Below are positions 9,377 through 17,668 of a stretch of DNA of 64,000 nucleotides, in pieces. The notes beneath the pieces were generated by a model. The model saw only the letters and a list, made by a program, of their open reading frames with translations, ran no database searches and was not told the origin of the DNA. This stretch comes from Verrucomicrobiota bacterium (GTDB lineage: Bacteria; Verrucomicrobiota; Verrucomicrobiia; Opitutales; Opitutaceae): assembly GCA_023416735.1 (NCBI GenBank), contig JAEZGX010000041.1, positions 62,001 to 126,000 of the forward strand, read 5' to 3'. Every line of letters begins with the position of its first letter. Position 1 is the first letter of the stretch. Position numbers and translations under genes: made by a program.

Positions 9377-11371
9377 ATGCTTGTCGCCGCCTATCTGGTG
9401 CTCCTCGGCGTGCTCGCCGTCCACCTTCGCCCTCGCATTCCCGTGCTCGCGGCACTTCCCGGATTTCCCGGCTACCTCGCTTCACTCGGAGTCGCACTCT
9501 TTCTCGCCGCTTGGATCAACTTCCTCGCGCACGCCTTCGCCGGTTGGTCCTGGATCTACTGGACCCTCGCATGGGCCACACCCGCTCTCGCCCTTGGCGT
9601 GCTCTCTCGCGGATCCAGCAGTTCGTCTTTCAAGCTGCGGGAGCTCGTCCGCCAACTCGCCTCGGTTCGCACATGGAGCGGCTGCTTCCTCTTCTTCCTC
9701 GGTTTCGTCCTGCTGCGTTTCTACACTGGCATCGTCATCGATGACGACGATCGCGTTTGGGTGAACTACAACTTCGTCGACACCGCGTTTCACCTCTCCG
9801 TCGTCAACGCCTTCCTTGAGGCCGACCGCTTCCCGCCCATGGACCTCGATATGGCCGGGTATCCGCTAAAATACCATTTTCTCGCCGACTTCTTCGTCGC
9901 GCACCTCGCCCAAATGGGCGCGCCCCGCATTGGCGCGATGTGGCTCATGAACCTCCTCAGCGCATCCGTGCTCGTCGGCACGATCTGGAGCGTTTTCGCC
10001 CGCTGGCTCCAACTCCCGGCGCGCTGGATCCTGCTCGCCGGACTCCTCTTCCTTTTTCTCAACACGTCGCTCGTCAACCTCCTCCATTTCCTCTGGCTGC
10101 GCCCGCCGTTCTTCAACGTATCCGATTTCTACTACGGGCTCTTCTGGTTCCCCTACTTCAACTTCGAAGCGATGCTCACCAATCTCTTCGAACCTCAGCG
10201 CGCGCTGCTCTTCACCATGCCGATCGCGCTGCTCGTGCTGCACGCGATCTTCCACCCGCCCGCACCCGCCGCCGCACCGGCGCACGTTCTCCAAACCTTC
10301 ATCGTCATCTGTCTCCTTCCTCTCGCACACATCGTCACGTTCGCCGTGCTCGCCGCGTGCATGATTCCCACGCTCTGGATCCATCGCACCCGTTTCCTCT
10401 CCCAATGGCGCGCCTGGCTTCCGTTTTTCGTCCTCGGCCTCCTGCAACTTCTCTATCTCCAATTCTACGGGCCGCCGACTCATCCCGCGTATTCCTCCTG
10501 GGACGCCACCGCTTCGCTGCCACTCGACGAATACGCCATCTTCCCCCGCTACCTCCGCCGGCTCGTCTTTTGGTTCTTCGTCAACGGCGACTTCCTCGGC
10601 TGGGCCGCCTTCTTCGTGGGGCTCGCCGTCTTGGTCCGACTCGTCCCGCACTCGCGCGACCGTGATCTCGGCGCTCCGCTGCTTGGGTTCCTGCTCCGCT
10701 GGCGTTGGTATTTCGCCGTCTGCCTCGCGATCTTCGCCGCAATCAATTTCTACCGCTACAGCTTCTCGTGGGGCGACAGCAACAAGTTCGTCCTCTTCCT
10801 CAATCTCGGCCTCGCCCTCGTCATCACACTCGGCGCCGCCCGCTGGATCGGCACACGCCTGGCTCCGCTCTCCCTCGCGTTCTGGTGGTTCTTCACCGTG
10901 CTCTGCGTCGCTCCGCACGCCTACGGCTTTTACCGCAACATCCTCGCTCAATCCCACGGCAAGATCCTCCTCTTCGAACCCAACGGCCGCGCCGCCGCCC
11001 GCTGGCTGCAAAGCATCAATCGTCCGGACGAACTCGTCGTCACCGCGCCCTACAATCTCATCCACTTCGTCACGCCGCTGGCCGGTTTCCCCACGCTCGC
11101 CGGCATCTACGCCGACTCAAATCCTTATCGGCAGGACGAACGCGAAGCTCAAATCCGCCGCATCTACGAACAAGCCGACTTCGCCCTTCTCCGCCAACTC
11201 GACGCCGCCTACGTCTGCATCTCCCGCAACGAGCGCCGCAAGGTCACCCTGCATCCGCGTTGGATCCAACTCATGCAGGATCGCACCGCCGTCGCCTTCC
11301 ACGCCGGCGGCGGCTCCGACGACTACCACTCCGTTTACATCTTCGACGTCCGTCGTCTCCCGACCGAATAA
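9377..11371 (+). CDS. Large polytopic membrane protein of unknown function
   Basis: 664 residues, ATG start 33 bases after the previous stop. About twelve hydrophobic segments are visible, with a large outer loop near residues 115-175 holding VIDDDDRVWVNYN and GYPLKYHFLADFF, and a soluble C-terminal domain from about residue 520. The loop with acidic residues between the first groups of membrane helices resembles GT-C-type transferases or DUF2298 proteins, but I cannot place it firmly. It ends the run of large membrane proteins that began at 2563. Function unknown; glycan assembly is a guess from its neighbours. Confidence 0.6.
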   Translation: MLVAAYLVLLGVLAVHLRPRIPVLAALPGFPGYLASLGVALFLAAWINFLAHAFAGWSWIYWTLAWATPALALGVLSRGSSSSSFKLRELVRQLASVRTWSGCFLFFLGFVLLRFYTGIVIDDDDRVWVNYNFVDTAFHLSVVNAFLEADRFPPMDLDMAGYPLKYHFLADFFVAHLAQMGAPRIGAMWLMNLLSASVLVGTIWSVFARWLQLPARWILLAGLLFLFLNTSLVNLLHFLWLRPPFFNVSDFYYGLFWFPYFNFEAMLTNLFEPQRALLFTMPIALLVLHAIFHPPAPAAAPAHVLQTFIVICLLPLAHIVTFAVLAACMIPTLWIHRTRFLSQWRAWLPFFVLGLLQLLYLQFYGPPTHPAYSSWDATASLPLDEYAIFPRYLRRLVFWFFVNGDFLGWAAFFVGLAVLVRLVPHSRDRDLGAPLLGFLLRWRWYFAVCLAIFAAINFYRYSFSWGDSNKFVLFLNLGLALVITLGAARWIGTRLAPLSLAFWWFFTVLCVAPHAYGFYRNILAQSHGKILLFEPNGRAAARWLQSINRPDELVVTAPYNLIHFVTPLAGFPTLAGIYADSNPYRQDEREAQIRRIYEQADFALLRQLDAAYVCISRNERRKVTLHPRWIQLMQDRTAVAFHAGGGSDDYHSVYIFDVRRLPTE

Positions 11372-11469
11372 CACGTCCGCACCGGACCTCGCCCCACCCG
11401 CTCAACCGGACATCGACCCATTCGCCGTCGCGCCGGAAACTACCGCGCTAATCGCTGTCGGTGCTCGCG

Positions 11470-12531
11470 ATGCCGCTCGTTCACGCCTCGTCGTATCCGC
11501 TCTGGGTCAACCTCACGATCTTCTTCATCGCAGCCGTGTTCGTCTGGCTCGCCGGCACCCGACTCTCGCGCTACCTCGGCCGCATCTCCGAAATCACCGG
11601 CATCGAACAAGCCATCGTCGGCATGCTCATGCTCGGCGTCCTCACTTCGCTCCCCGAGATCGCCAACGTCGCCACCTCGTCCTACTTCGGCAACCCCGCC
11701 CTCGCCGCCAACAACCTCCTCGGTAGCGCCGCCATCAATCTCGTCCTGCTCGCCATCGCCGACGCAATCTTCGGCCGCGACGCCCTCACGTCGATCGTCG
11801 CGCAGCCCGCGATCCTGCTGCAAAGCACGTTGTGCATGCTCGTCCTCGCCGTCGTTGCCGCCGCCATCGTCACTGGCGACGTCCTTATCTTCGGCGTCGG
11901 CGCCTGGTCGACCGGCGTTTTTCTCCTCAGTCTAGGCGCGTTCTGGATGTCCACCGGCTATGGCCGCCGCTCCCAGTGGACTCTCCACAACCACAAAAAA
12001 CCCGCCGCATCGTCCTCTTCCTCGTCTTCTTCCTCCTCCAAAAAGAAAAACGACAAGAAGGAACTCTCCAGCCTCCTCCTCCGCATCGGCATCGCTGCCG
12101 CCGTCATTCTCGTCGCCGGCTACAGCCTCTCCCAAACCGGCGACGCGCTCGCCGAACAAACCGGCCTCGGCACCGGCCTTGTGGGCTTCCTGCTGATCGG
12201 CTTCGCCACCTCGCTTCCCGAGCTCAGCTCGATCACGACCTCCATCCGCATGCGGCGCCACGAAATGGCCATCGGCGAAGTCCTCGGCACCAACTTCGTC
12301 AACGTTTCTCTCCTCTTGCTCGCCGACGCCGTTTACACCGAGGGCCCCGTCATCAACGAACTCGGCCGCTTCGAAACCATCTCCGCCCTCCTCGGCGCCA
12401 TCCTCACCGGCACGCTCCTCGTCGGTCTCCTCGAACGCCGCAACCCCGTCGTTCTTCGCATCGGCTACGACACCCTCGCCATCCTCGTCCTGTTCCTCAG
12501 CGGCGTCGGCCTCCTTTTCACCCTCCGGTAG
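11470..12531 (+). CDS. Sodium/calcium exchanger family membrane protein
   Basis: 353 residues from ATG 11470; a GTG nine bases upstream (11461) is in frame and could also start it. It has the two inverted alpha repeats of the cation/Ca2+ exchanger family: LTSLPEIANVATSSYFGN followed by LGSAAINLVLL in the first half, and GFATSLPELSSI followed by LGTNFVNVSLL in the second. Each repeat keeps the acidic residue and the GS/GT-N motif that line the ion path. Between the halves lies a cytoplasmic linker with ten serines followed by a lysine-rich stretch. It should exchange Na+ or H+ for Ca2+ at the inner membrane. It has no obvious link to the glycan cluster before it. Confidence 0.88.
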   Translation: MPLVHASSYPLWVNLTIFFIAAVFVWLAGTRLSRYLGRISEITGIEQAIVGMLMLGVLTSLPEIANVATSSYFGNPALAANNLLGSAAINLVLLAIADAIFGRDALTSIVAQPAILLQSTLCMLVLAVVAAAIVTGDVLIFGVGAWSTGVFLLSLGAFWMSTGYGRRSQWTLHNHKKPAASSSSSSSSSSKKKNDKKELSSLLLRIGIAAAVILVAGYSLSQTGDALAEQTGLGTGLVGFLLIGFATSLPELSSITTSIRMRRHEMAIGEVLGTNFVNVSLLLLADAVYTEGPVINELGRFETISALLGAILTGTLLVGLLERRNPVVLRIGYDTLAILVLFLSGVGLLFTLR

Positions 12532-12620
12532 GTTGCGCGCTCGCCGCGCAACTTGTCCCACCCTCGCCTTCACAACTCCCCCACGCGCACAAACACCCCA
12601 ACGCATCTTACTTTTAAACA

Positions 12621-12656
12621 TTCTCTGGAGCTTGGATCTTGGTCCTTGGATCTTCC
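12621..12656 (+). repeat. Intergenic repeat family A, copy A1 (half element)
   Basis: Contains the family core TCTCTGGAGCTTGGATCTTG followed by a second CTTGG unit. It lies 60 bases before the GTG start of purB and runs through a frame that would otherwise give purB a spurious 26-residue N-terminal extension. Related copies were found at 29943, 50411, 52091 and 56603. Confidence 0.75.
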
Positions 12657-12716
12657 ACCACGTCCACTTTCCGTTCGCCAACCCGCGCGCTCATCCCGTA
12701 TCTCTTCGCGCCTGCC

Positions 12717-14171
12717 GTGAACGAATCGACCGCCTCTTCCGCTCCTGCGTCCTCACCCATCACCAACGTCCTCGCCGAACGCTACGCGTCCGCCGCCATG
12801 AAGGACATCTGGTCCCAGACCGGCCGCGTGAAACTCGAACGCGATTTCTGGATCGCCGTCATGAAGGGCCAGCGCGACCTCGGCGTGCCGATCCCCGCCG
12901 AAGCCATCAAGGACTACGAGCGCGTCAAAGATCAGATCGACCTCGCTTCGATCGACAAACGCGAGCGCATCACCCTCCACGACGTCAAAGCTCGCATCGA
13001 GGAATTCTCCGATCTCGCGAAACGCCAGTTCATCCACCTCGGCCTCACCTCGCGCGACCTCACCGAAAACGTCGAACAGCTCCAGGTCTTCCGCGCGCTC
13101 AAATCCGTCCACTTCAAATCCGCCGCCGCCCTCCTCGCGCTCGCCCGTCAGGCCGAGACCCACCGCGATCTCATGATCACCGGACGCACGCACAACGTCC
13201 CCGCCCAGCCCACCACGCTCGGCAAGCGTCTCGCGATGTTCGGCCAGGAACTTCTCGTCGCCTACACGCGCATCGACGAACTCCTCGCCCGCTATCCCGT
13301 CCGCGGCCTCAAGGGCGCCGTCGGCACCCAGCTCGACCAGCTCACGCTGCTCGCCGGCAACGCCGAAAAAGTCGATCAACTCGAATCCCGCGTCCTCCGC
13401 CATCTCGGCTTCCGCGCCTCGCTCATCGCCGTCGGACAAGTGTATCCGCGCGGCTTGGACTTCGAGGTCGTCACGGCGCTTCACCAACTCGCCTCCGCTG
13501 CCGCCAGCTGCGCCACGACGCTCCGCCTGATGGCCGGCGCCGGCCTCCTCACCGAGGGTTTCCAAGCCGGCCAGGTCGGCTCGTCCGCCATGCCGCACAA
13601 GGTCAACGCCCGCAATTGCGAGCGCATCTGCGGCTTCGCCACCATTCTTTCCGGCTACGTCACCATGACGTCCGGCCTCGCCGGCCACCAATGGAACGAG
13701 GGCGACGTCTCCTGCTCCGTCGTTCGCCGCGTCGCCCTGCCCGACGCGTTCTTCGCCATCGACGGCTTGCTCGAAACTTTCCTCACCGTCCTTCGCCAGA
13801 TGGAGGTTTTCCCCGCCGCCATCGCCGCCGAAAACGAGCGCAACCTCCCGTTCCTCGCCACGACCACGATCCTCATGGAGGCCGTGAAACGCGGCGCCGG
13901 TCGCGAGACCGCGCACGAGGCCATCAAGGAACACGCCCTCGCCGCCGCCAAGGCGCTGCGCTCCGGGGGCGGCGACGCCGATCTCCTTTCGCGCCTCGCC
14001 GCCGACAAACGCATCGGTCTCCGCAAAAAAGCTCTTCAAGCGATCCTCTCCGAAAACGCCCGCTTCGTCGGCGCCGCGCCCCATCAGGTCGACGCCTTTC
14101 TCGACGAGGTGAAGCCTCTCGCAAAAAAGCACAAAGCCGCCGCCGACTACAAACCCGGCCGCCTCCTGTGA
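12717..14171 (+). CDS. purB: Adenylosuccinate lyase
   Basis: 484 residues from GTG 12717, chosen because the frame upstream is made of repeat A1 and leader sequence; a longer start at 12639 is not credible. The protein has the fumarase/aspartase superfamily signature SSAMPHKVNARNCERI (about residues 283-298) and the catalytic-histidine regions TGRTHNVPAQPTTLGKR and GLTSRDLTENV. It acts twice in purine synthesis, releasing fumarate from SAICAR and from adenylosuccinate. It stands alone, with no other purine genes beside it. The length fits the longer, eukaryote-like PurB group. Confidence 0.95.
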   Translation: MNESTASSAPASSPITNVLAERYASAAMKDIWSQTGRVKLERDFWIAVMKGQRDLGVPIPAEAIKDYERVKDQIDLASIDKRERITLHDVKARIEEFSDLAKRQFIHLGLTSRDLTENVEQLQVFRALKSVHFKSAAALLALARQAETHRDLMITGRTHNVPAQPTTLGKRLAMFGQELLVAYTRIDELLARYPVRGLKGAVGTQLDQLTLLAGNAEKVDQLESRVLRHLGFRASLIAVGQVYPRGLDFEVVTALHQLASAAASCATTLRLMAGAGLLTEGFQAGQVGSSAMPHKVNARNCERICGFATILSGYVTMTSGLAGHQWNEGDVSCSVVRRVALPDAFFAIDGLLETFLTVLRQMEVFPAAIAAENERNLPFLATTTILMEAVKRGAGRETAHEAIKEHALAAAKALRSGGGDADLLSRLAADKRIGLRKKALQAILSENARFVGAAPHQVDAFLDEVKPLAKKHKAAADYKPGRLL

Positions 14172-14472
14172 CCGGGTAGAGCGGTCCCGACTTCGCCGCT
14201 CCGCCGCCCGGTCAACCTGATCGCGCGGTCACCATTTTTCCGCGCTTCCCGCGGAACCAGCACCCCGCGCGCAGCACTGTTTTTTCGCATGTTCGCGAGC
14301 CTCCAGCTCCTCGCGCGCGGCCTCTCCGCCGCCGCATTCCCGCTAACGCACGTTTGTGCGATCCGGCAATTTCCCGCACTCCAGCGCTCTGGAAATTTCT
14401 GTTTGCATCCCCCCTTGGCCAGGCGCTTCCTTGCCCGTTCACGTTGTTTCCAACCCTTTACAAACATCTGTC
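14172..14472. other. Non-coding gap between purB and the phosphofructokinase gene
   Basis: No convincing gene. At its left edge a structured palindrome overlaps the purB stop: TGACCGGG (14169-14176) pairs with CCCGGTCA (14207-14214), with GAGCGG/CCGCTC pairing inside. It has no U-run, so it would be at best a Rho-dependent or RNA-stability element. The rest presumably carries the promoter of the next gene, but no clear -35/-10 pair could be fixed. Confidence 0.4.
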
Positions 14473-15729
14473 ATGGCTGAACTCGTAGGAAATGTCTTGG
14501 TGGGCCAGTCCGGCGGCCCCACCGCCGTCATCAACGCCAGCGTCGCCGGCATCGTCGCCGAAGCGCTGAACCACGAGTGCATCGAGGAAATCTACGGCGC
14601 CTTGAACGGCGTCCTCGGCATCCTCAACGAAGATCTCATCGACCTCGCCTCCGAATCCCAGCAGCAGATCCGCGCCCTCAAGCACACCCCCGGCGCCGCC
14701 CTCGGCACCTGCCGCTACAAGCTCAAGAAGCAGTCCGATTTCGAACGCGTCCTCGAGGTCTTCAAAGCCCACAACATCCGCTACTTCTTCTACATCGGCG
14801 GTAATGATTCTCAGGATACAGCCGACAAGATTTCCAAGCTCGCCCAACAACAAAATTACGAGCTCCGCGTCATCGGTGTCCCGAAGACGATCGATAACGA
14901 TCTCCCGATCACCGATCATACGCCCGGCTACGGCAGCGTGATCAAATACACCGCCACCACGATCCGCGAACTCGCCTGCGACCACGAGGCCATGGGCCAG
15001 GGCGATCTCGTTTCGATCGTCGAGGTCATGGGCCGCTCCGCCGGCTGGATCGCCGCCGGCGCCGCCCTCGCCAAGCGCCGCGACCACCCGCACGACCCGC
15101 CGCACCTGATCTATCTCCCGGAAATCGCGTTCGACCAAAACAAGTGCCTCGAGGACATCCGCCGCATCCTCAAGCGCGAGAAATACTGCATGATCGTCGT
15201 CGGCGAGGGCCTCATCGATGCCGACGGCAACTACGTCGCCGCTGACGCCGCCACCGACGCTTTCGGCCACGCCCAACTCGGCGGCGCCGGCGACTACCTC
15301 AAAGAGCTCGTCGAACAAAACCTCCCCGGCGTGAAAGCCCGCGTCGCCAAGCCCGGCATCATCCAGCGCGCCGCCGCTCACGCCGCTTCCAAGACCGACG
15401 CCGACGAAGCCTACCTCGCCGGCGAAGCCGCCGTCGAAGCCGCCATCGACGGCCAGACCGACAAGATGGTCACGCTCGTTCGCGGCGACACCGATCACTA
15501 CTCCGTCGAAACCGGCCTCGCGCCTTTGAGCGATATCGCCAACGGCGTGAAGAAGCTCCCGCGTGAGTGGATCAACGAGGACGGCACTAGCATGAACTTC
15601 CAGTTCCTCCGCTACGCGCAGCCGCTCATCCAAGGCGAAGCGCAACTTCCCTACGAGAACGGCGTCCCCGTCTTCGCCCGTCTCGACAAGGTCCGCGTGG
15701 ACAAAGTTCTCCCTGCCTTCGCCGGCTGA
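14473..15729 (+). CDS. pfp: PPi-dependent 6-phosphofructokinase
   Basis: 418 residues from the ATG at 14473; upstream in-frame codons look non-coding. The product begins ELVGNVLVGQSGGPTAVIN, a phosphofructokinase N-terminus. Two positions separate ATP- from PPi-using enzymes: the glycine of GGDGS is replaced by Asp (GGNDS here), and the residue before TIDND is Lys (PKTIDNDLP here). Both point to pyrophosphate as phosphoryl donor. MGRSAGWIAAGAAL is the MGR substrate-binding region. The enzyme converts fructose-6-phosphate and PPi to fructose-1,6-bisphosphate reversibly, so it can serve glycolysis and gluconeogenesis. It is single, with its own terminator directly downstream. Confidence 0.92.
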   Translation: MAELVGNVLVGQSGGPTAVINASVAGIVAEALNHECIEEIYGALNGVLGILNEDLIDLASESQQQIRALKHTPGAALGTCRYKLKKQSDFERVLEVFKAHNIRYFFYIGGNDSQDTADKISKLAQQQNYELRVIGVPKTIDNDLPITDHTPGYGSVIKYTATTIRELACDHEAMGQGDLVSIVEVMGRSAGWIAAGAALAKRRDHPHDPPHLIYLPEIAFDQNKCLEDIRRILKREKYCMIVVGEGLIDADGNYVAADAATDAFGHAQLGGAGDYLKELVEQNLPGVKARVAKPGIIQRAAAHAASKTDADEAYLAGEAAVEAAIDGQTDKMVTLVRGDTDHYSVETGLAPLSDIANGVKKLPREWINEDGTSMNFQFLRYAQPLIQGEAQLPYENGVPVFARLDKVRVDKVLPAFAG

Positions 15730-15753
15730 GGTTTCGAACATCTCCCAATCTCC

Positions 15754-15781
15754 AAGCCGGTCCTCAAGACCGGCTTTTTTC
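15754..15781 (+). terminator. Rho-independent terminator of pfp
   Basis: AAGCCGGTC (15754-15762) pairs perfectly with GACCGGCTT (15768-15776) around the loop CTCAA, and the stem runs into a T-rich tail. It starts 25 bases after the pfp stop. Confidence 0.93.
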
Positions 15782-15836
15782 TTTTCCTCTCATCGAACAG
15801 CTAGAAGCCATGCTGCTCAGCCGTGGCTACATTACT

Positions 15837-15862
15837 GTCATTCCGAGCGAAGCGAAGAATCC
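15837..15862 (+). repeat. Intergenic repeat family F, copy F1
   Basis: GTCATTCCGAGCGAAGCGAA followed by GAATCC. Near-identical copies, with CTGAG in place of CCGAG, occur at 43047 and 44137, so this is a dispersed sequence in this genome. Here it marks host-type DNA just outside the island. Confidence 0.8.
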
Positions 15863-16022
15863 ACTTGGACGAACGCTTCTCTGTGAACGGACGTTAGGTT
15901 TGGGAGTCCCTGAAAACCGCTGAGGCGCCCTGAAAAAGCCTGATTCCCAGAGGGAGATCGGCGGGGCGCGGGCGGCCGGACACGGCGGCGCGGGGTTTGG
16001 GAACAGCGGGCACCTGACACCC

Positions 16023-16077
16023 GGTGTTTGACAAAGATTTGGGCACTTGGCGCGGGGTTCTTAAATCCGCGTTAAGG
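16023..16077 (+). repeat. Left imperfect inverted repeat of the island
   Basis: Read on the minus strand this stretch shows TTTAAGAAC, then CCAAATCTTTG, then TCAAACACC, in the same order and spacing as the sequence at 22626-22690 on the plus strand (CTTAAGAACG, CCCAAACCTTTG, CCAAAACGCC). The match is imperfect and needs a gap of several bases. Confidence 0.5.
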
Positions 16078-16138
16078 CGGCCGTAAGCGTGCATTAGCGG
16101 ACGGTTGGCGGCGGCCGGGAAAGTGGCAAGCGTGGGGC

Positions 16139-16531
16139 TCATCTCGACGGGGCTCCGCGGAAGCGGCGGTGGTAGGCCTGCCGGTAGAGGATGCCGCGTT
16201 TCATCATGTCGCGGCCCTGGCTCTCGAATGCCGCAATGCAGTGATCGATCTCGTCGACCGAGCATAGCTGCCAGAGCTTGTAGCCAGGCGAACCGGGGAA
16301 GCTAACGACGGCGGGACACGCGGCGCTGGCGAGCTTGCGGACGTGCCGATCGGTAGCGTCGTCACCCATCTCCGTCGCGATCTCGGCAGCGGTAAACCAG
16401 CCCGGCTTGCGATCGGGATCCGTGGGGCGGCGGCTCAACTCGCGCAGCACGGCGACAAGTTGCTCGATCTCCGCCGCCGACACTGCGGGCTCTGGGAGCT
16501 TGAGGGCGAGTTCGGCGGTGTTGTCGATCAT
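16139..16531 (-). CDS. Phage-like protein with probable winged-helix fold
   Basis: 130 residues. The start is the ATG that overlaps the stop of the upstream gene (ATGA, 16528-16531); a longer frame exists but would run into that gene. The middle WFTAAEIATEMGDDATDRHV followed by RKLASAA looks like a helix-turn-helix with a recognition helix, and FPGSPGYKLWQLCSVDEI a wing-like region, then a basic tail. I do not recognise a named family; it has the character of small phage replication or regulatory proteins. It is the last of five genes in the integrase operon. Confidence 0.65.
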   Translation of the reverse strand: MIDNTAELALKLPEPAVSAAEIEQLVAVLRELSRRPTDPDRKPGWFTAAEIATEMGDDATDRHVRKLASAACPAVVSFPGSPGYKLWQLCSVDEIDHCIAAFESQGRDMMKRGILYRQAYHRRFRGAPSR

Positions 16532-16821
16532 GGCGTGACGTCTTTCCACCGCGTGCCCAGCTCGGGGCGGCGGAAATCGACCTTCTCCTCGACACGCACG
16601 CGGTGCGCGGCAGGTTTCGTGCGGAACGTCCGCTTGGCGGCCGCGACGGACTGTTCCGCCAAGCGGATCGCCTCGGTGGCGTTGGTTGCCGTGACATCGA
16701 TCTCCGCAAACGTCATCACGCATAACGTCACCCGATGCACACGAGGGCGCTCCTCGCGCGCAGGCGCAGACGCCGGCGCTTCGGCCGTGGCTCCCGCGAT
16801 GAGTGCGCCGATCGAATCCAT
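16528..16821 (-). CDS. Small hypothetical protein in the integrase operon
   Basis: 97 residues, overlapping its neighbours by four bases on both sides (ATGA at 16818-16821 and at 16528-16531). The N-terminus is Ala/Pro-rich and the core VHRVTLCVMTFAEIDVTA followed by NATEAIRLAEQSV looks like a small alpha/beta protein with an amphipathic helix. No family was recognised. The overlaps are the main evidence that it is a real, co-translated gene. Confidence 0.6.
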   Translation of the reverse strand: MDSIGALIAGATAEAPASAPAREERPRVHRVTLCVMTFAEIDVTATNATEAIRLAEQSVAAAKRTFRTKPAAHRVRVEEKVDFRRPELGTRWKDVTP

Positions 16822-17474
16822 CAGAACGGCTGGTCTTCCGGCGGAACGTAGGCCGGATCAGCTTCGTATCTGGTAACCTGGTTCCCAGACTCGGAGGCGG
16901 GGTTGCCAGATTGGCGCCGGCGGGAGCCGACGCGGTGATCCTCGCGGCTGCGGAGTCCCCGACCGCTGCGGGGGTGATTGTGCTCGATGCCGAGCTTGTG
17001 CTCCACGGTGTGCGTGAGCGCGATCAGGACGATCTGCAGATCGTCGTCGGGCATCTCGTGCAGCTGCCACACGCGCTCGTTTTTCTCGGCGCGTTTGCGC
17101 TGCACGTTCGCATAGATGCCGGCGATGTAGGCGGAGCGGCGGCCCTCCTCCATGCCGAGCTCGTCGAGCAGCGGGGCGCAGGCGGTGAGCGCGCGGATCT
17201 CGGGCTGAGCGTCGAGGGCGAGCTGCTTCTCCAGGCTGGCCGGGCTGTGCGTGGCCGCGCAGCGCTTCAGGAAGGCGTCAAATTCGCGATTGGTCAGCAC
17301 GGTGCTGCTCTTCGCTTGGCCGGCCTCGCGGCCGCGGCGGTAGACAGCGCCGATCAGCACGTGCCAGCGTTTGCGCGTGGTCTCCTGGTCGAGCTCGGCG
17401 CGGCCAGCGGCGCGGAGGGCTTTCCAGGCCTTGGCCCACTCGGCGCGGTATTTCAAGAGTTGGGCTTGGGTCAT
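16821..17474 (-). CDS. Hypothetical phage-like protein
   Basis: 217 residues from the ATG that overlaps the preceding stop (17471-17474); the frame is open further upstream, but that part lies over the neighbouring gene. It is largely helical and rich in Arg, Ala and Trp, with VLTNREFDAFLKRCAATHSP near residue 70, a style seen in early phage proteins, then a helix with YANVQRKRAEKNERVW. I considered GemA/Mu gp16, but the order of motifs does not fit well. Function unknown; its position in the operon suggests a role with the integrase or in replication. Confidence 0.65.
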   Translation of the reverse strand: MTQAQLLKYRAEWAKAWKALRAAGRAELDQETTRKRWHVLIGAVYRRGREAGQAKSSTVLTNREFDAFLKRCAATHSPASLEKQLALDAQPEIRALTACAPLLDELGMEEGRRSAYIAGIYANVQRKRAEKNERVWQLHEMPDDDLQIVLIALTHTVEHKLGIEHNHPRSGRGLRSREDHRVGSRRRQSGNPASESGNQVTRYEADPAYVPPEDQPF

Positions 17475-17668
17475 GGCAGGAGGGTGACGCGTTGGGCTGG
17501 TTGGCCGCGCTTGAGAGCGCGGATGGAGAGGCGCGCTTGCATTCGGCGGGCGGTAGAATACAGGACTTTCGCCTCTGCGTGCGTGGCGACGAGCATGGGC
17601 TCGCCGGGGAGCATACTCCCGACCTGCGCTTTGCGTGCGCCCCAAGGCTTGCGTTGAGCGGCGCTCAT
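17471..17668 (-). CDS. Very small basic protein directly after the integrase
   Basis: 65 residues, starting in the stop codon of the integrase gene (ATGA, 17665-17668) and ending in the start of the next gene. The second half, EAKVLYSTARRMQARLSIR followed by ALKRGQ, is strongly basic and probably helix plus strand, like small phage DNA-binding or recombination-accessory proteins. An excisionase-like role is possible by position but is not shown by the sequence. Confidence 0.6.
   Translation of the reverse strand: MSAAQRKPWGARKAQVGSMLPGEPMLVATHAEAKVLYSTARRMQARLSIRALKRGQPAQRVTLLP

Larger units (their letters stand above)
15782..16138. other. Non-coding left flank of the mobile island
   Basis: No gene is supported. 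It holds repeat F1 (15837-15862), then three spaced copies of a TTTGGG motif (15898, 15995 and 16038, each within a few bases), a GTTAGGT heptamer at about 15893 that fits the GTTRRRY core used by integron recombinases, and the left inverted repeat of the island (16023-16077). The DNA from 15960 to 16020 is very GC-rich. Confidence 0.45.

Noticed and set aside
16821..17474. GemA/Mu gp16 (DUF1018) identity for the 217-residue protein
   Set aside because: The LTNREFDAFL part is suggestive, but the conserved order of GemA motifs is not present, so no name was given.
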